The position numbers were made by a program, and so were the translations under genes. The notes beneath the pieces were generated by a model that worked only from the letters and a program-made list of their open reading frames with translations, was not told the origin of the DNA and made no database searches. From Pseudobythopirellula maris (GTDB taxonomy: Bacteria; Planctomycetota; Planctomycetia; Pirellulales; Lacipirellulaceae), in the NCBI RefSeq assembly GCF_007859945.1, contig NZ_SJPQ01000002.1:136588-200587 (forward strand): a stretch of DNA of 64,000 nucleotides, written 5' to 3'. Below, one piece after another: positions 26,632 to 35,540 of this stretch (position 1 is its first letter; every line of letters starts with the position of its first letter).

Positions 26632-29600
26632 TTAGATATAGTTCAGCAGCGTTTGCTGCAGGATCTGGCCGGTCATCTGCAACGACGCCTGAAGGGCGAA
26701 CTGGCGCGCCGTGAAGTCGGACACCGCTTCCGTGAAGTCGACGTCGATCTCTTGCGACAACGCCGCGCGGAGCTCGACCTCCTCGTCGGCCAGTCGGTAG
26801 TCGATCGTTTCGAGCGTCCGCAGCCGCGAGCCGACCTCGGCGCGGCCGAAGTTCAGGCGGTCGGCGTCTTCGTCCAGGCGGTTGATCTCGGTCCCGATCG
26901 CCTCTTCGTCGCCCGCCAGGATCGCCTCACGCAACCGGATCAGCGTGGTGAACACGCTATCGACCTCTTGCGGGTTGGGGTCCTCCGACGTGAGCGAGCC
27001 GGTCGAGCTGCTGGCCGTGGTCTCGCCGTCGGCGAAGAAACCGAGGTCCTCGCCGGCGAAGCTGCTGCCGACCTGGTTGATTGTCAGGTCGCCGGGGCCG
27101 CCGGTGTTGTCGACCAGCTCCACGCCGTTGCCAACGGCGGCCAGCCGGGCGGTGACCGCCCCGCCCGCCTGCGAGTTGAACGCGTCGAGCACGTCCTGCA
27201 TGGTGTTCGCCCGGCTCAGGTCGACCTGGAACGTCGTGCCGTCGCCGGCCACCACCTCGAGGTCAAAGCCGTGCGACGAGGCCAAGACGCCCTGCCCCGA
27301 GATGTCGGCGACCGAAGTCTCGCCCGCGTCTAAAAAGCCGAGCGTCTCGCCGGCCAGGCTCGTGCCGACTTGGGCAACGGCCAGGGCGCCGGGGCCCGTG
27401 GTGTTGTCGACCAGTTCGATGCTGTTGGTGGTCTCCGAGACCCGGGCCGTGAAGAGCCCGCCCGCTTGGTCGTTGAACGCCGCGACGATGTCGTCGACCG
27501 TCTCTGCGCCGGCAAGGTTGACCTGGGTCACCGTGCCGTCGGCGGTGGTGATCGCCAGGTCGGGCGAGTCGCTCAGCGTGACGAGCTCCGTGGTCTCCAA
27601 GTCGGTCGACGAGACCAAAGACCCCGACCCGGCGTCGTCGACGCTGGTGTCGCCCTCGGCGATAAAGCCGAAGGCCTCGGCGGCGCGGCTGTTGTCGAGG
27701 CTGGTGAGCGTCAGGTTGCCCACGCCGGCGGTGTTGTCGAACACCGCCAGGCTCTGCCCCGTGGGGTCGAGCTGCGCCGTGACGTACAAGGCCCCGGCGC
27801 CGGCGTCGTTGCCCGGGGCGTTGTTGACCGCGTCGAGGAACTCTTGGGCGGTGGTCACCCCGGTCAGATCGACCTGGAAGGTCGTGCCGTCGGCGGTAGT
27901 GACTTCGATGTCGGGGCTGCTGGTGAGCACCGCGCTGCCGGCGGCGACCAGGTCGACCGACGTGCCGAGCGAGCCGCTGGCCGCGGCGCTGGTGTCCGGC
28001 GTCTCGTAGAAGCCGAGCTCCTCGCCCACGGCGCTGGCGTTGAGCTGCGTGACCGTCAGGTCGTTCAGACCGCCCGAGTTGTCGATCAGCTCGATCCGGC
28101 GACCGGTCGAATCGATCCGCGCCGTGACGGCCGGGTCGCCGGCCCCCAGGTCGTTGCCCGCGTGGTTGTTGATCGCGTCGAGCGCCCCCTGGAGCGTCGT
28201 GACGCCGGTAAAGTCGACGTCGAACGTCGTGACGCCGTCGCCCGCGAGGATCTGCAGGTCGTCGCCCACCTCGGGCGTGAGCGTCAGGGCGACGTCGGCC
28301 GCCGCGGTGAGCGTGAGCAACGGGTCGCCTTCGAAGATAAGGCCCCCCTCCTCCACCAGGTCGAAGGACGTGCCGAGCGCGCCGCTGGCCGAGGCCGAGT
28401 CGTCGCCGGCGGCGTAGAACCCGAGCTGCTGGCCCACGAGGCTCGTGTTGAGCCGCTCGACCGAAAGGTCGTCCGCGCCGCCGGAGTTGTCGACCAGCTC
28501 GAGCCGCAGTCCGGTCGAGTCGACCCGAGCGGTGATGGCCGGGGCGCCGCCTCCCAGGTCGTTGTCCGCATGGTTGTTGACCGCGTCGAGCGCCTCTTGG
28601 AGATTCGCAACGCCGGTAAAATCGACGTCGAACGTCGTGCCGTCGCCCGCTGTGAGGCGTAGGTCGTCGCCCGCCGTAGGCGTGATCGGAAGCGACACGT
28701 CGGCGGCCGTCGTCCAGCCGGCGGGGACGGCGTTCAGGTCGCTCGCGGTGAGCGACGGGAAGTCCTCGCCGGTCGCGGGGAACACCTCGCTGCCCGACGC
28801 GTTCGCCTCGTACTGCGAAAGCCAATGCCGCAGGCCGACGCCACGATTCAGGCTGTCGAGTTCGGTGTCGGCGTTCAGCGAGCGGATGCCGAGGTCGGCG
28901 GCCGTGGTGCCGCCGTTCTCGCCGACCGAGAAGTTGGCGCCGCTGCGCCTGGAGCGGACATCGATTCCCGTGCCCGCCTCGTTGATCTCCGCCAGGAAGC
29001 CGTACTCCGGCCGGTTGAGCAGGTTGAGCACGTCCTCGACCGTCTCGGCGCCGCTGGTGTTGATGACGTATTCTTCTTCGCCGTTGGTGAGCAGCAGCCC
29101 CGAGTCGAGGTCGGGGGTCACGCCGGCGCCGCTCGCGTCGGTCACATTGGTGTAGGGGCCCCCGCCAACCGAGACGAATCCGAGCCCCAGCGGCGAGCCC
29201 TCGCTCAGGTCACGCGGGTCGGGCGAGGCCTCGAACACGCCGTGGTTGTTGATCGCCTCGGCGATCTGAGCGGAGGTGGTCTCGCCGTCTTCGATGGTGA
29301 GCGTCAACTCGTTGGCGACGTCGTCGTACGCCACGGTCTCGCTGCCCGCCGTGCCGCCCCCTTGGATGACGATGGTGAGATTATTGAAGGCGGCGCCGTT
29401 CTCCGTGGCCCGCACGATCAGGTCGTTGTCCGAGCCGATCAGCTCGAGCCGCCCCTGGGCCTTTGTGCCCACCAGGTTGCTGAGTTCGTCTGTCTTCAGC
29501 AAGCTGGGGTCGAGGTCTTCGCCGTCGATCGACGCGACCGACGCCCCGTCCGTAGCGATGCCGAGCTCCTCGGCCGTGCTGCCGCCGGCCACCTCTTTCA

Positions 29601-30468
29601 CGAGAACCGTGCCGTTGGAAACGGTGATGCCCAGGCCGTCGCCGGCCGCCTGCACGACGATCTCGGCCCCGGCCGGGGCGTCGCGTTCGATGATCGTCGC
29701 GATGTCGCCGATCGATCGGGCGGCGCTCAGGTCAATGACCGCGGAGGTCGTCGGCTCGGTGATGTCGGCGGGGCTGAACGTGATCTCGATCGCCCCGTTG
29801 GGGCTGATCCCTTGGCCGCCGTTGAGCTGGCTGAGCTTCGTGCCGGTTGTGACCTGGGGGTTGAGGTCGGCGCGGCCCCGGACCGCGTCGCTGAGCCCGC
29901 CGAACAGCTCGTCACCGGGGATGCTGGTCTCGAACAGGAAGCCGATGTCGGCGTAAGTCTGAACCCGCTCCTCGTTGCCGTTGTACTGGATCGTGTCGCC
30001 CACCCGCTCGTAGGGGGTCACGGTCGTCTTGCCGCCGGCGAACAAGTACGAGCCGTTGAACGTGGTGTTGCCCACCCGCAGCAGGGCGGAGATCGACTCG
30101 TCGATCGCGTTGAGCGTCTCTTCGCGGTTCGCTTCGGTGAACACCGTGCCGACGGCGCCGAGCGCGGCCGACTTGACGTCGGAGATCGCGTTGGCCACGG
30201 TCTGCAGCGTCCCCTCGGCCGTGGTGAGCGAGAGATTCGCCCCCGAGACGTTGGTCTGTATCTGGTCCTTGCGCTCGATCGTGCGTTGCAACGAGAGCGC
30301 GCGCAGCGCGGAATTGGTGTCTTCGCTCGGCAGGAAGATCCGGCGGCCCGTGCTGATCTGGTTCTGCACCCGGAACAGCGCAAGCTGGTCCGATTGCGAC
30401 TGCTGCGTGAGTCGCGAGCGCACCATCAGGTCGCTCACACGGCTCGTCGAGATAGGGTAAATAGCCAT
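26632..30468 (-). CDS. flgL: Hook-filament junction protein FlgL, giant with repeat array
   Basis: 1278 aa; typical FlgL has 300-550. The flagellin-like N-terminus (AIYPISTSRVSDLMVRSRLT, QNQISTGRRIFLPSEDTNSA, FNGSYLFAGGKTTVTPY) and C-terminus (LNFGRAEVGSRLRTLETIDY, LSQEIDVDFTEAVSDFTARQ, LQTILQ-type end QILQQTLLNYI) are FlgL. Residues about 605-1155 hold five consecutive modules of 90-115 aa, each with GTTFDVDFTG, LQEALDAVNNHA, LELVDNSGG, and LGFYAAGDDS-like motifs, related to the flagellin-hook IN motif; two or three more divergent copies precede them. FlgL joins the FlgK ring to the filament. Follows flgK after 238 bp of repeats and precedes fliW. Confidence 0.93.
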   Translation of the reverse strand: MAIYPISTSRVSDLMVRSRLTQQSQSDQLALFRVQNQISTGRRIFLPSEDTNSALRALSLQRTIERKDQIQTNVSGANLSLTTAEGTLQTVANAISDVKSAALGAVGTVFTEANREETLNAIDESISALLRVGNTTFNGSYLFAGGKTTVTPYERVGDTIQYNGNEERVQTYADIGFLFETSIPGDELFGGLSDAVRGRADLNPQVTTGTKLSQLNGGQGISPNGAIEITFSPADITEPTTSAVIDLSAARSIGDIATIIERDAPAGAEIVVQAAGDGLGITVSNGTVLVKEVAGGSTAEELGIATDGASVASIDGEDLDPSLLKTDELSNLVGTKAQGRLELIGSDNDLIVRATENGAAFNNLTIVIQGGGTAGSETVAYDDVANELTLTIEDGETTSAQIAEAINNHGVFEASPDPRDLSEGSPLGLGFVSVGGGPYTNVTDASGAGVTPDLDSGLLLTNGEEEYVINTSGAETVEDVLNLLNRPEYGFLAEINEAGTGIDVRSRRSGANFSVGENGGTTAADLGIRSLNADTELDSLNRGVGLRHWLSQYEANASGSEVFPATGEDFPSLTASDLNAVPAGWTTAADVSLPITPTAGDDLRLTAGDGTTFDVDFTGVANLQEALDAVNNHADNDLGGGAPAITARVDSTGLRLELVDNSGGADDLSVERLNTSLVGQQLGFYAAGDDSASASGALGTSFDLVEEGGLIFEGDPLLTLTAAADVALTLTPEVGDDLQILAGDGVTTFDVDFTGVTTLQGALDAINNHAGNDLGAGDPAVTARIDSTGRRIELIDNSGGLNDLTVTQLNASAVGEELGFYETPDTSAAASGSLGTSVDLVAAGSAVLTSSPDIEVTTADGTTFQVDLTGVTTAQEFLDAVNNAPGNDAGAGALYVTAQLDPTGQSLAVFDNTAGVGNLTLTSLDNSRAAEAFGFIAEGDTSVDDAGSGSLVSSTDLETTELVTLSDSPDLAITTADGTVTQVNLAGAETVDDIVAAFNDQAGGLFTARVSETTNSIELVDNTTGPGALAVAQVGTSLAGETLGFLDAGETSVADISGQGVLASSHGFDLEVVAGDGTTFQVDLSRANTMQDVLDAFNSQAGGAVTARLAAVGNGVELVDNTGGPGDLTINQVGSSFAGEDLGFFADGETTASSSTGSLTSEDPNPQEVDSVFTTLIRLREAILAGDEEAIGTEINRLDEDADRLNFGRAEVGSRLRTLETIDYRLADEEVELRAALSQEIDVDFTEAVSDFTARQFALQASLQMTGQILQQTLLNYI

Positions 30469-30558
30469 GGCGGGCGTGTTGAAAAACCGCTACGACGCGA
30501 GGGGCGCCAGGACGGAAGGTGATTCGGGGTGTGAGAGCTTGCGGGTAACCGGGCGCCG

Positions 30559-30620
30559 TTGGCTGTGGCTGTGGCTGTGGCTGTTAGCTATTGGCTGTTG
30601 GCTGTTGGCTGTTGGCTGTG
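30559..30620. repeat. Short tandem repeat (GTGGCT/TTGGCTG)
   Basis: Four copies of a GTGGCT hexamer pass into about five copies of a TTGGCTG heptamer between flgK and flgL. A related TTGGCTGTTGGCTAATGGC (minus strand) occurs after flgL at about 26609-26630. Simple-sequence DNA; may vary in length between strains. Confidence 0.85.
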
Positions 30621-30660
30621 AGAGGCGTCTCAGCCGCATCCCAGCTTCAGGTTTCTCGGC

Positions 30661-30687
30661 GCTCTTGGCGTTTTGGCGGTTCTCCCT
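30661..30687. repeat. Partial copy of the GGCGTCTTGGCGGTT repeat
   Basis: GCTCTTGGCGTTTTGGCGGT matches one arm of the palindrome at 48363-48476 with one change. It lacks the opposite arm, so it looks like a half-copy left between flgK and flgL. Confidence 0.55.
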
Positions 30688-30706
30688 TTCGCCGAGCGCT
30701 TGAGCG

Positions 30707-32431
30707 TCACAGGTTCACGAGCGTGTCGAGCATCTCGGCGATCGTTTGGATGTAGCGGGCGGAAGCCTGGTAAATGCGTTGCAGGGTGATCATGGTGATC
30801 GCCTCTTCGTCGATGCTCACGCCGCTCTTCGACTGGAACTCCGAGGCGAGCGTCGCCTCGAACACGCCGAGGCCCTCGGCCACGCTGCCCGCAACGCTCG
30901 AGCCTTGGGCCAGCTCGTTGATCATTTGGTCGTAGCCCTCGGCCAGCGTGGCGCCGTCGAGCGAGTCGAGTTCCTCGTCGAGGAATCCGGCCAGTCGCAG
31001 CGCGTTCTCGACGTTGGCCCCCACGCCGCCGTTGCTGGCGGCGAACTTGCCGGCGTTCTCGATCCCCACCAAGCCCTGGTTCACGCCCATGTCGAGCGCC
31101 GAATCGCCGGTGAAGAACGTGTTGATCCCCAGCGCGGCCAGCGTGCTGTTGTCTTCCTCGTTGCTCGGGTCCTTGGCGAAGTGGAACTCCACGGACTGAT
31201 CGCCCGTGATCCGCAGGCGGTTGTCGACCACCGTGGCCGAGACCCCCTCGAACGCGTCGATCTGGGCCGCGAGCGAATTGAGCGTTGTCTTCGGCGAGGG
31301 CCCGTCGAGCAGGTTGATCGAGACCGTGTTGATGTTCTCGTCGCCCGTGTTGGTGTTGCGCACCACCAAGTTGAACGAGCCGTGCTCGGGGTCGAAGCCG
31401 AGGCCGGCCTCGTCGAGGGCGGCGTCGGCGTCGGTCACCCGGTACGAGCCGGTGAGGTCCTCAAACCCGTCGAGGCCCTGACCCAGCGAGTGGATCTTGT
31501 TGAACTCGAAGATCAACGCGCGCGAGATCTGGTCGAGGTCTTCGCGGAAGCCGCCGACGATCTCGTCGCGCGCCACGGTGAGGCCGAGCACCTCGCCGCC
31601 GTTCAGTTCGAGCACCTTGCCGGTGTCTTCGAACGCGATCGTGGCGGCCTGGAGGCCGTTGATCTCGACCCCCTCCTTGAGGGTCACGTCACGGCGTTGC
31701 CCTTCGAAAACCAAGAACTCGCCGCCCACCGAGATGCTCAGGCCGCCCGAGGGCTGCTCGACCACCTCGGCGTCGATGAGCGAAGTCAGGCGATCGAGGG
31801 CGTTGCTGCGCTGGGTGCGGAGCGCGCCGGCTTGGCTCCCTTTGGCGCCGCCCCCCTCGGTCTGCACGATCTTGACGTTGAGGTCGCGGATCTCCTCGGC
31901 CAGCGAGTTGATCTCGCTCGCCGCGTTCTGGATCTTCTTGTCGTACTCGGTGCGCAGCGACTGGAGTTGCTCGTCGAGCCGGCGGAACTCGTAGGCCAGC
32001 GTCTCGCCCTCGAGCACCGTGAGGTTGCGGGTGGAGAGCGCCTCGCCGTTGACCGGGTTGGTCGTGTTGATCACGCTGCCAAAGAAGTCGGTCAGCGCGG
32101 TCGACAGGTCGCTGTCTGTCAGCTCTCCGACGAGCGACTCGACCGCCTTGTAAGCCTCGTTCTGCAGGTCGGCGTTCACCCGGTCGCTGGTGGCGCCGCG
32201 CAGCCTCTCGGTCAGGAACTCGTCAACCTTCTGGACGATCCCCTCGACCTGCACGCCCAGGCCGAGCACGAGCCGGCCCTTCTCCTGCACCGGCGCGGGG
32301 GCGTAAACCACCTCCTCGCGGATGTAGCCGGGCGTGTTCGCGTTGGCGATGTTGTTGCCAACAACGTGCAGGCCGATCTGCATCGCCTGCAGTGTGTTGT
32401 TGGCGAGTTGGATCGAACTGAAGAGGCTCAT
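30707..32431 (-). CDS. flgK: Hook-associated protein FlgK
   Basis: 574 aa, normal for FlgK. N-terminus MSLFSSIQLANNTLQAMQIG and NIANANTPGYIREEVVY is the rod/hook-type motif; the central coiled segment ENSLAEEIRDLNVKIVQTEG and the C-terminal GVSIDEEAITMITLQRIYQA, SARYIQTIAEMLDTLVNL are diagnostic. FlgK forms the first ring at the hook-filament junction. Unlike FlgL, FliD and FliC, it is not enlarged, although residues 310-430 (NLVVRNTNTGDENINTVSIN) form a modest inserted domain. Preceded by its chaperone gene flgN (99 bp) and followed by flgL. Confidence 0.95.
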   Translation of the reverse strand: MSLFSSIQLANNTLQAMQIGLHVVGNNIANANTPGYIREEVVYAPAPVQEKGRLVLGLGVQVEGIVQKVDEFLTERLRGATSDRVNADLQNEAYKAVESLVGELTDSDLSTALTDFFGSVINTTNPVNGEALSTRNLTVLEGETLAYEFRRLDEQLQSLRTEYDKKIQNAASEINSLAEEIRDLNVKIVQTEGGGAKGSQAGALRTQRSNALDRLTSLIDAEVVEQPSGGLSISVGGEFLVFEGQRRDVTLKEGVEINGLQAATIAFEDTGKVLELNGGEVLGLTVARDEIVGGFREDLDQISRALIFEFNKIHSLGQGLDGFEDLTGSYRVTDADAALDEAGLGFDPEHGSFNLVVRNTNTGDENINTVSINLLDGPSPKTTLNSLAAQIDAFEGVSATVVDNRLRITGDQSVEFHFAKDPSNEEDNSTLAALGINTFFTGDSALDMGVNQGLVGIENAGKFAASNGGVGANVENALRLAGFLDEELDSLDGATLAEGYDQMINELAQGSSVAGSVAEGLGVFEATLASEFQSKSGVSIDEEAITMITLQRIYQASARYIQTIAEMLDTLVNL

Positions 32432-32530
32432 TGCCCTTGCCCGTTAAACGAAAAATCTCGACCGCTTGGCTTCTCGGCCACCCGCATCCCAACGCACCCG
32501 ACGCCGCGTGCTAGCGGCGCCTCCATGCGG

Positions 32531-33064
32531 CTACACCGCGCGGTCGACGAGCGCGCCGCTCGTCTCGGGCAGCCCGCTCTTTAGATAAGTCGGCGATTTT
32601 TTTCCGCCGGTGGCGACAATCTCGATCATTTGTGACACGTGTAACAGCTGGCGCTGCACCAGCACCCAGCTCGCCAGGCTGTGGTGGTGAAGCAGCCGCG
32701 ACGTGCCACGGGCCTCGCGGATCCGCGGACGCAGCCGACGCCGCTCGGCGGCCGGCAGCGTGGCCGACAGCGCTTGCAGGTCACGCGCCGGCTTGCCCCG
32801 CTTCTCGGCCTCGACGAGCAGCCGTTCACGCTCGGCGTGCAGCGTGGCGAGCCGCTCGGAGAGACGGGTCTCGCGTGACTGCAACGCTTTCAGCCCGTCG
32901 GTGTCGCGGTTGGCGAGCAGCTTGCCCTTCTCAGCCAGCAGCGACAGCAGGTCCTTCTGGACCGTCGAGAGCCGTTCGAGCAAGTCGCCGATGCGGCGTT
33001 CCCACTCGGCGGGCGAAGGCAGTTCGTCGGCGGCGACGGGCACAGCGGTGTCGTTCAGTTTCAT
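32531..33064 (-). CDS. flgN: FlgN-type export chaperone
   Basis: 177 aa from the ATG at 33064; upstream codons in the open frame are Ser/Pro-rich and antisense to flgJ, so were excluded. The protein is almost wholly helical: WERRIGDLLERLSTVQKDLL, LLANRDTDGLKALQSRETRL, then LLHHHSLASWVLVQRQLLHV, with the heptad pattern of FlgN. FlgN keeps FlgK and FlgL soluble and brings them to the export machinery. Sequence identity in this family is low, so the call rests on helical pattern plus position directly before flgK and flgL. Confidence 0.75.
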   Translation of the reverse strand: MKLNDTAVPVAADELPSPAEWERRIGDLLERLSTVQKDLLSLLAEKGKLLANRDTDGLKALQSRETRLSERLATLHAERERLLVEAEKRGKPARDLQALSATLPAAERRRLRPRIREARGTSRLLHHHSLASWVLVQRQLLHVSQMIEIVATGGKKSPTYLKSGLPETSGALVDRAV

Positions 33065-33146
33065 CTCGTGCTCACAGAGCAGGGCGTCGGGCAACAAAGA
33101 GGGGGGAGGTCGTGTCTCGATCGAGAATGGCCGCGGGCTTAGCGCC

Positions 33147-33578
33147 TCAGCGACGACGCAGTTGGCTGAGCCCCTCGAGAGGGTCGTCGCTTGGGGCGGT
33201 GTTGGCTTGGGCGGCGTCGACTTGCTTGAGCAGCTCGGCGTGCTCCGGGAACTGCTGCTCGAACATCTGCTGGGCGAAGCCGGCGCCCTCACGGGCGGTC
33301 ATCACCTGGGCCAACTGCTGGTCGAGCTGCCCCTGGAAAGCCTCCTCGGCACGGCCGCCGTGGAAGTAGGCGGGCTCGCCGACCGTTTGGCGCGAGGCCT
33401 TCAGCATGTGAGCGAAGAACGTCTCGCCGACGAACTCGCCGAAGGTCGCTTGCAGCTCGCGCGACTTGGCGACCGGATCGCTCGCGGCTCCGCCCCCGCT
33501 GCGGAGGCCGGCGAGCTGCTGGCCGGCGCCGGTCAGGCGGGCGGTGCTGGAGGTCTTCAGTGCGGAGATGGCGTCCAT
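33147..33578 (-). CDS. flgJ: FlgJ-type rod-binding protein (no muramidase domain)
   Basis: 143 aa covering only the N-terminal rod-binding domain of FlgJ: ELQATFGEFVGETFFAHMLK, FHGGRAEEAFQGQLDQQLAQ, and FAQQMFEQQFPEHAELLKQV. It lacks the C-terminal peptidoglycan hydrolase domain of the enterobacterial protein, as is common outside the gamma- and betaproteobacteria. The domain caps the growing rod in the periplasm. A separate hydrolase would be needed to open the wall; none is in the cluster. Between flgI and flgN with 66-82 bp gaps. Confidence 0.85.
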   Translation of the reverse strand: MDAISALKTSSTARLTGAGQQLAGLRSGGGAASDPVAKSRELQATFGEFVGETFFAHMLKASRQTVGEPAYFHGGRAEEAFQGQLDQQLAQVMTAREGAGFAQQMFEQQFPEHAELLKQVDAAQANTAPSDDPLEGLSQLRRR

Positions 33579-33644
33579 GCCAGCGTGCTTTCGGTTCTTG
33601 AGTTCCCCCCGAAGGGAGGGAAGGCTGAGGGGTGGAACGGCTTG

Positions 33645-34760
33645 CTACTTGATGATCAGCTTGGCGTGCAGCTTGCCCATGTCGTCGATCGCCTTGATGA
33701 TCTGCACCACGTCCTCGGCCGGCACCTTCAGGTTCGCCAGCGCCTGCACCAGCTTGTCGAGCTTCGGCTTGTTCGACTGCGACACGTCGATCGGCAAGAA
33801 CCCCGCCGCAGCGCCGGTCTCGACCATCAGGTTGCGGTGCGAGAACAAGACGTCGCCGATCTCCACGTCGCCGCTGATGACGATGCTGCCGGTGCGTGAG
33901 TTGATCACCACGCGGGCCTCGGGCTCGGCGTTGATGATGCGTGTCTCGAGCAGGTCGGAGATGAACGCCACCTCGTCGTTGTAGGAGCCCTCGGGCACCC
34001 TGACGCGGACATTGGCGGCGTCGACCGCGTGCACGTACTCCTGGCGGTTGGCTTCGAAGTCGATGCTCGCGTCGAGGTAGTTGTCGGAGTACTTGTTGCC
34101 GATCGCTTCGGCGACTTCGCTGGCCACCAGGAAGTCGGCGTGGTTGTGGTTCAGCACGAACGTGATCCAGTGGTCGTCCGTCATGTACTTCGTGTAGACG
34201 TCTTGCTCCATCCGGCATCCGTTGTGAACGACGGCCACCATCGGCTGGGACGGGTCGTCGACCTGCAGCTGGCCGTTGCAAACGGCGTAGATGCGGTTGT
34301 CGCTCTTGTTGGGGCCCACGAGGTACGTGAACTCGAGCCGGCCCCCTTCGAGGCTCTTGCCGTTGATGGCCGACACGTAGCAGTCGAGCTGGTCGCCCGT
34401 GCGGGCGCCGGTCGAGGGGACCGTGGCGGTGACGCGGACCAGGGCGACGTTCTTGACGTTCTTGAGCGCTTCCTCGGCCCGCTCGTCGAAGCGGCCCGTG
34501 TCGGAGACGGGTATGCCCATCTCGATCATCAGCTTGCTGAGCGCTTGCATCGTGGCCAGGTCCTTCGTGGCGCCCGTGCCGTTGAGCCCCACGACCAAGC
34601 CGAAGCCGTGCAGCAGGTTCTCTTCCTGCCCCTTGATGCGACAGATGTTCCGCAGCTTGGTGTAGCTCTGGGCCATGGCGGCCGGGGCGTGGGCCCAGGC
34701 GATCAGCCCCGCCAAGGCGAGCAGAGCGAAACGCAGCGGATTAAGAGAACTCTGTTTCAT
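33645..34760 (-). CDS. flgI: Flagellar P-ring protein FlgI
   Basis: 371 aa, standard length. Signal peptide MKQSSLNPLRFALLALAGLI-AWAHAPAAMA; then IKGQEENLLHGFGLVVGLNG and TGDQLDCYVSAINGKSLEGG, both strongly conserved in FlgI; later VRVPEGSYNDEVAFISDLLE, ARVVINSRTGSIVISGDVEI, and the end KLVQALANLKVPAEDVVQII. Monomers are exported by Sec and form the bushing around the rod in the peptidoglycan layer, helped by FlgA, whose gene lies two genes upstream. Confidence 0.96.
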   Translation of the reverse strand: MKQSSLNPLRFALLALAGLIAWAHAPAAMAQSYTKLRNICRIKGQEENLLHGFGLVVGLNGTGATKDLATMQALSKLMIEMGIPVSDTGRFDERAEEALKNVKNVALVRVTATVPSTGARTGDQLDCYVSAINGKSLEGGRLEFTYLVGPNKSDNRIYAVCNGQLQVDDPSQPMVAVVHNGCRMEQDVYTKYMTDDHWITFVLNHNHADFLVASEVAEAIGNKYSDNYLDASIDFEANRQEYVHAVDAANVRVRVPEGSYNDEVAFISDLLETRIINAEPEARVVINSRTGSIVISGDVEIGDVLFSHRNLMVETGAAAGFLPIDVSQSNKPKLDKLVQALANLKVPAEDVVQIIKAIDDMGKLHAKLIIK

Positions 34761-34817
34761 AGCGATGCTCGAACGAATCGTTCTGTCTCTCCCTCACCCG
34801 GTGGGGGACGAAGACAA

Positions 34818-35540
34818 TCAGTAAGCCTTGTAAGTCCCGTACCAACGCGACAGCCAGCCGCGGGCGTAGCCGTCGCGAACGGCGCCCATCTCTTGCTTGT
34901 CGACCGCCATGTGCAGCAGCGAATCGCTGCGGACCACGCGGTCGGGGCCGATCGCCGTGCGGCTCACCTCGCCCGTGACCGAGGTCTTCCAAACCTCCTC
35001 GTTCACCCGCACCGTGCGGTGCCCCTCGATCACGAGGTTGCCGTTCGGGCGGATGTCGACCACCTCGGCGGCGATGGGAAACGTGAGCGACTCGCGTTGC
35101 TCGATCTCCGACTCGGCGGTGAGCTGGCTGTTCACGCTGCCCGAGATGCTCGGGTCGCCGCGCAGCTGCGGGGCCGCGAAGATGCTCTTGCCGTCGAAGC
35201 CGATCCAGTCGGACAGCACCGAGCTGAAGTTGCCCGTCTTGCGCGTCTCGGACTCCCCTTCGCTCTGCATGGTCGCCCGGTAGTCGACCAGCACCGTGAT
35301 GATGTCGTGCTTTTGCAGCGAGCGGTTGGTCTGCTCGGGCGGCAGCGTCGAGTACAAGTACGAGCAGTTCTCCAGCGCGAGCGGGTCGGCCGAACGGTCG
35401 AGCGGCCGGCCGGTCATCGGGTCGCGGTAGCCGCTGTTGGGCGGCGGCGCGAGCAACAGGCTGGAGTCTTGGGCGCTCGTGTCGGCGGCCGTCATCAGCA
35501 GCGGGGCGAGCAAGGCGCCAATCAGTAAGTTACGGATCAT
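34818..35540 (-). CDS. flgH: Flagellar L-ring protein FlgH, apparently not a lipoprotein
   Basis: 240 aa. FlgH core motifs are present: LQKHDIITVLVDYRATMQSE, GESETRKTGNFSS, LTAESEIEQRESLTFPIAAE, DIRPNGNLVIEGHRTVRVNE, and VRSDSLLHMAVDKQEM. The N-terminus MIRNLLIGALLAPLLMTAAD-TSAQDS is a signal peptide with a likely signal peptidase I site after SAQ; there is no lipobox and the first cysteine is not near the N-terminus, whereas classical FlgH is an outer-membrane lipoprotein. Residues 40-75 form an unusual N-terminal extension. Its start codon overlaps the flgA stop by four bases (translational coupling). The L-ring sits in the outer membrane, supporting a Gram-negative-type envelope. Confidence 0.9.
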   Translation of the reverse strand: MIRNLLIGALLAPLLMTAADTSAQDSSLLLAPPPNSGYRDPMTGRPLDRSADPLALENCSYLYSTLPPEQTNRSLQKHDIITVLVDYRATMQSEGESETRKTGNFSSVLSDWIGFDGKSIFAAPQLRGDPSISGSVNSQLTAESEIEQRESLTFPIAAEVVDIRPNGNLVIEGHRTVRVNEEVWKTSVTGEVSRTAIGPDRVVRSDSLLHMAVDKQEMGAVRDGYARGWLSRWYGTYKAY

